From contig JAYSWD010000129.1 in assembly GCA_043718225.1 (NCBI GenBank), forward strand, positions 1-38,491: a DNA stretch of 38,491 bases, given 5' to 3'. Position 1 is the stretch's first letter, and every line of letters begins with the position of its first letter. A program made the translations under genes and the position numbers. A model generated the notes under the pieces. That model searched no databases. It saw nothing but the letters and a program-made list of their open reading frames with translations, and had not been told where the DNA came from. Shown here in pieces: positions 37,696 through 38,491 of this stretch. This DNA comes from Multiplicimicrobium sp043718225 (GTDB lineage Bacteria; Omnitrophota; Omnitrophia; Omnitrophales; Aquincolibacteriaceae).

Positions 37696-38491
37696 ATGGG
37701 CGAATACGGCCCTCCAAAAAGAGTCACAAAATGGGCGGGAGTAATCCTTTTCGCGGTACTGATTGGCTTCGGCGTTATCGGAACTCCGGTTTATATTTAT
37801 CACCGGGGCCTGGCACTGTCTGAAATTCTGCTTTTCGTGTTCTATTTTTTCGCGACGAGCTTTTCCATTACTGTGGGCTATCACCGGCTTTTTTCGCATG
37901 TGACTTATAAGACAAATAATATCATTCGTTTTCTTCTACTTTTTTTCGGCGCTGCGACTTATGAAGAATCCGCGCTGAAGTGGGCTTCTCAGCATCGCCA
38001 GCATCATCAATTCACCGATACCGACAAAGATCCGCATAATTCGAAAAGAGGTTTCTGGTATTGCCATGTCGGCTGGATTTTATTTTGGAAGCATTCCGTC
38101 AACCATGACAACGTAAAAGATTTATTGCAGGATAAAATGGTGATGAACCAGCATAAATATTACGACGTCTGGTCGCTTGTCGCCGGATTCCTTTTGCCGC
38201 TCGCGATCGGCGAGCTGACAGGCCATTTGCTCGGAGCGTTTTTAATGTCGGTTTGTCTGCGGATGTTTCTTGTGATGAATTCCGCTTTTTTAATCAACTC
38301 ATACGCGCATATGATCGGCGATAAAGATTTTGATAAAGACGCTTCCGCGAGCGACCATTGGCTCGGAGGGGTATTAACGAACGGCGAAGGCTATCACAGC
38401 TTTCATCATAAATTTCCGAATGATTATCGTAACGGGATTCGCGCGCATCATTGGGACCCGAGCAAATGGTTGATTTATACGTGGTCACGCC
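37696..38491 (+). CDS. Membrane acyl desaturase, paralogue 2 (cut by window end)
   Basis: The ATG at 37696, eight bases after TTAGGGGGA, opens a frame of 265 codons that stays open to the window edge. Histidine boxes are HRLFSH (63-68), HRQHH (100-104) and HSFHH near residue 235. The core closely matches paralogue 1 (FGAATYEESALKWASQHR versus FGAATLEQSALKWASQHR), but the N-terminus is shorter. The stop codon lies outside the window. It probably has related acyl-chain desaturase activity, with a different substrate or growth condition. Confidence 0.93.
   Translation, partial: MGEYGPPKRVTKWAGVILFAVLIGFGVIGTPVYIYHRGLALSEILLFVFYFFATSFSITVGYHRLFSHVTYKTNNIIRFLLLFFGAATYEESALKWASQHRQHHQFTDTDKDPHNSKRGFWYCHVGWILFWKHSVNHDNVKDLLQDKMVMNQHKYYDVWSLVAGFLLPLAIGELTGHLLGAFLMSVCLRMFLVMNSAFLINSYAHMIGDKDFDKDASASDHWLGGVLTNGEGYHSFHHKFPNDYRNGIRAHHWDPSKWLIYTWSR

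Noticed and set aside
1..38491. CRISPR arrays, tRNA and rRNA genes
   Set aside because: No regularly spaced repeats, cloverleaf sequences or rRNA signatures were found on reading the window.

Overview
The window looks like a chromosomal piece of a Gram-negative, environmentally exposed bacterium with moderate G+C content. The evidence is an RND metal-efflux pump, Sec and lipoprotein signal peptides, many two-component proteins, and aerobic defence genes (catalase, OxyR, Dps). The lineage cannot be fixed from sequence reading alone. The kaiBC genes, the glycine-rich CxxC-x17-CxxC zinc ribbon and the GTCATTGCGAGG-type inverted repeats would suit an uncultured phylum such as Omnitrophota or a deltaproteobacterial relative, but this is a guess. 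No tRNA, rRNA, CRISPR array or transposase gene was seen.

Layout. 1-1890: 3' end of a CusA/CzcA-type pump, a DUF3147 membrane protein, and a short remnant behind a conserved leader-like element. 2053-6372: a KaiC/KaiB clock-type module running into a PAS histidine kinase and a single-domain response regulator. KaiB and the kinase share one reading frame, separated by a single TAA, and the kinase has no ATG of its own. 6445-9222: a MITE-like element, a second copy of the leader-like element, then katA and oxyR, divergent over a compact promoter region. 9340-17557: a small membrane protein, an RsbRD-like kinase, a glycosyltransferase coupled to a tiny membrane protein, a receiver, a very large hybrid kinase with two kinase cores, and an NtrC-family sigma-54 activator.

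17811-22701 is a dense run of small stress and envelope genes: a disordered charged protein, a pseudo-receiver plus a normal receiver, a periplasmic protein, two lipoproteins, DUF1328, two DUF883 (YqjD-like) paralogues, a PLDc_N-type protein, DUF3309, Dps and several proteins under 60 residues. 22790-29069 is a tight three-gene operon with 4-nt overlaps: a glucoamylase-like hydrolase, a GT4 glycosyltransferase, and a rare-looking fusion of an alkaline-phosphatase-superfamily phosphodiesterase with an endonuclease/exonuclease/phosphatase domain. 29153-32201 is an overlapping pair of a ThDP enzyme (acetolactate-synthase-like) and an aldehyde dehydrogenase. Its composition matches the cyanobacterial 2-oxoglutarate decarboxylase plus succinate-semialdehyde dehydrogenase bypass.

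32477-38491 holds a STAS protein, a Tic20/DUF4870-type membrane protein, a polysaccharide flippase, a GH1 beta-glucosidase, the zinc ribbon, and two divergent acyl desaturases, the second cut by the window end.

Taken together, the window reads as a stress-response and envelope-remodelling island. Sensors (clock-like Kai module, RsbRD/STAS proteins, hybrid kinase with NtrC regulator, OxyR) sit beside effectors: peroxide defence, DNA protection, membrane-associated small proteins, glycan or glycolipid enzymes, lipid desaturation and a TCA bypass. The most unusual parts are the split KaiB-kinase frame, the hydrolase/GT/double-phosphoesterase operon, and the two leader-like copies.
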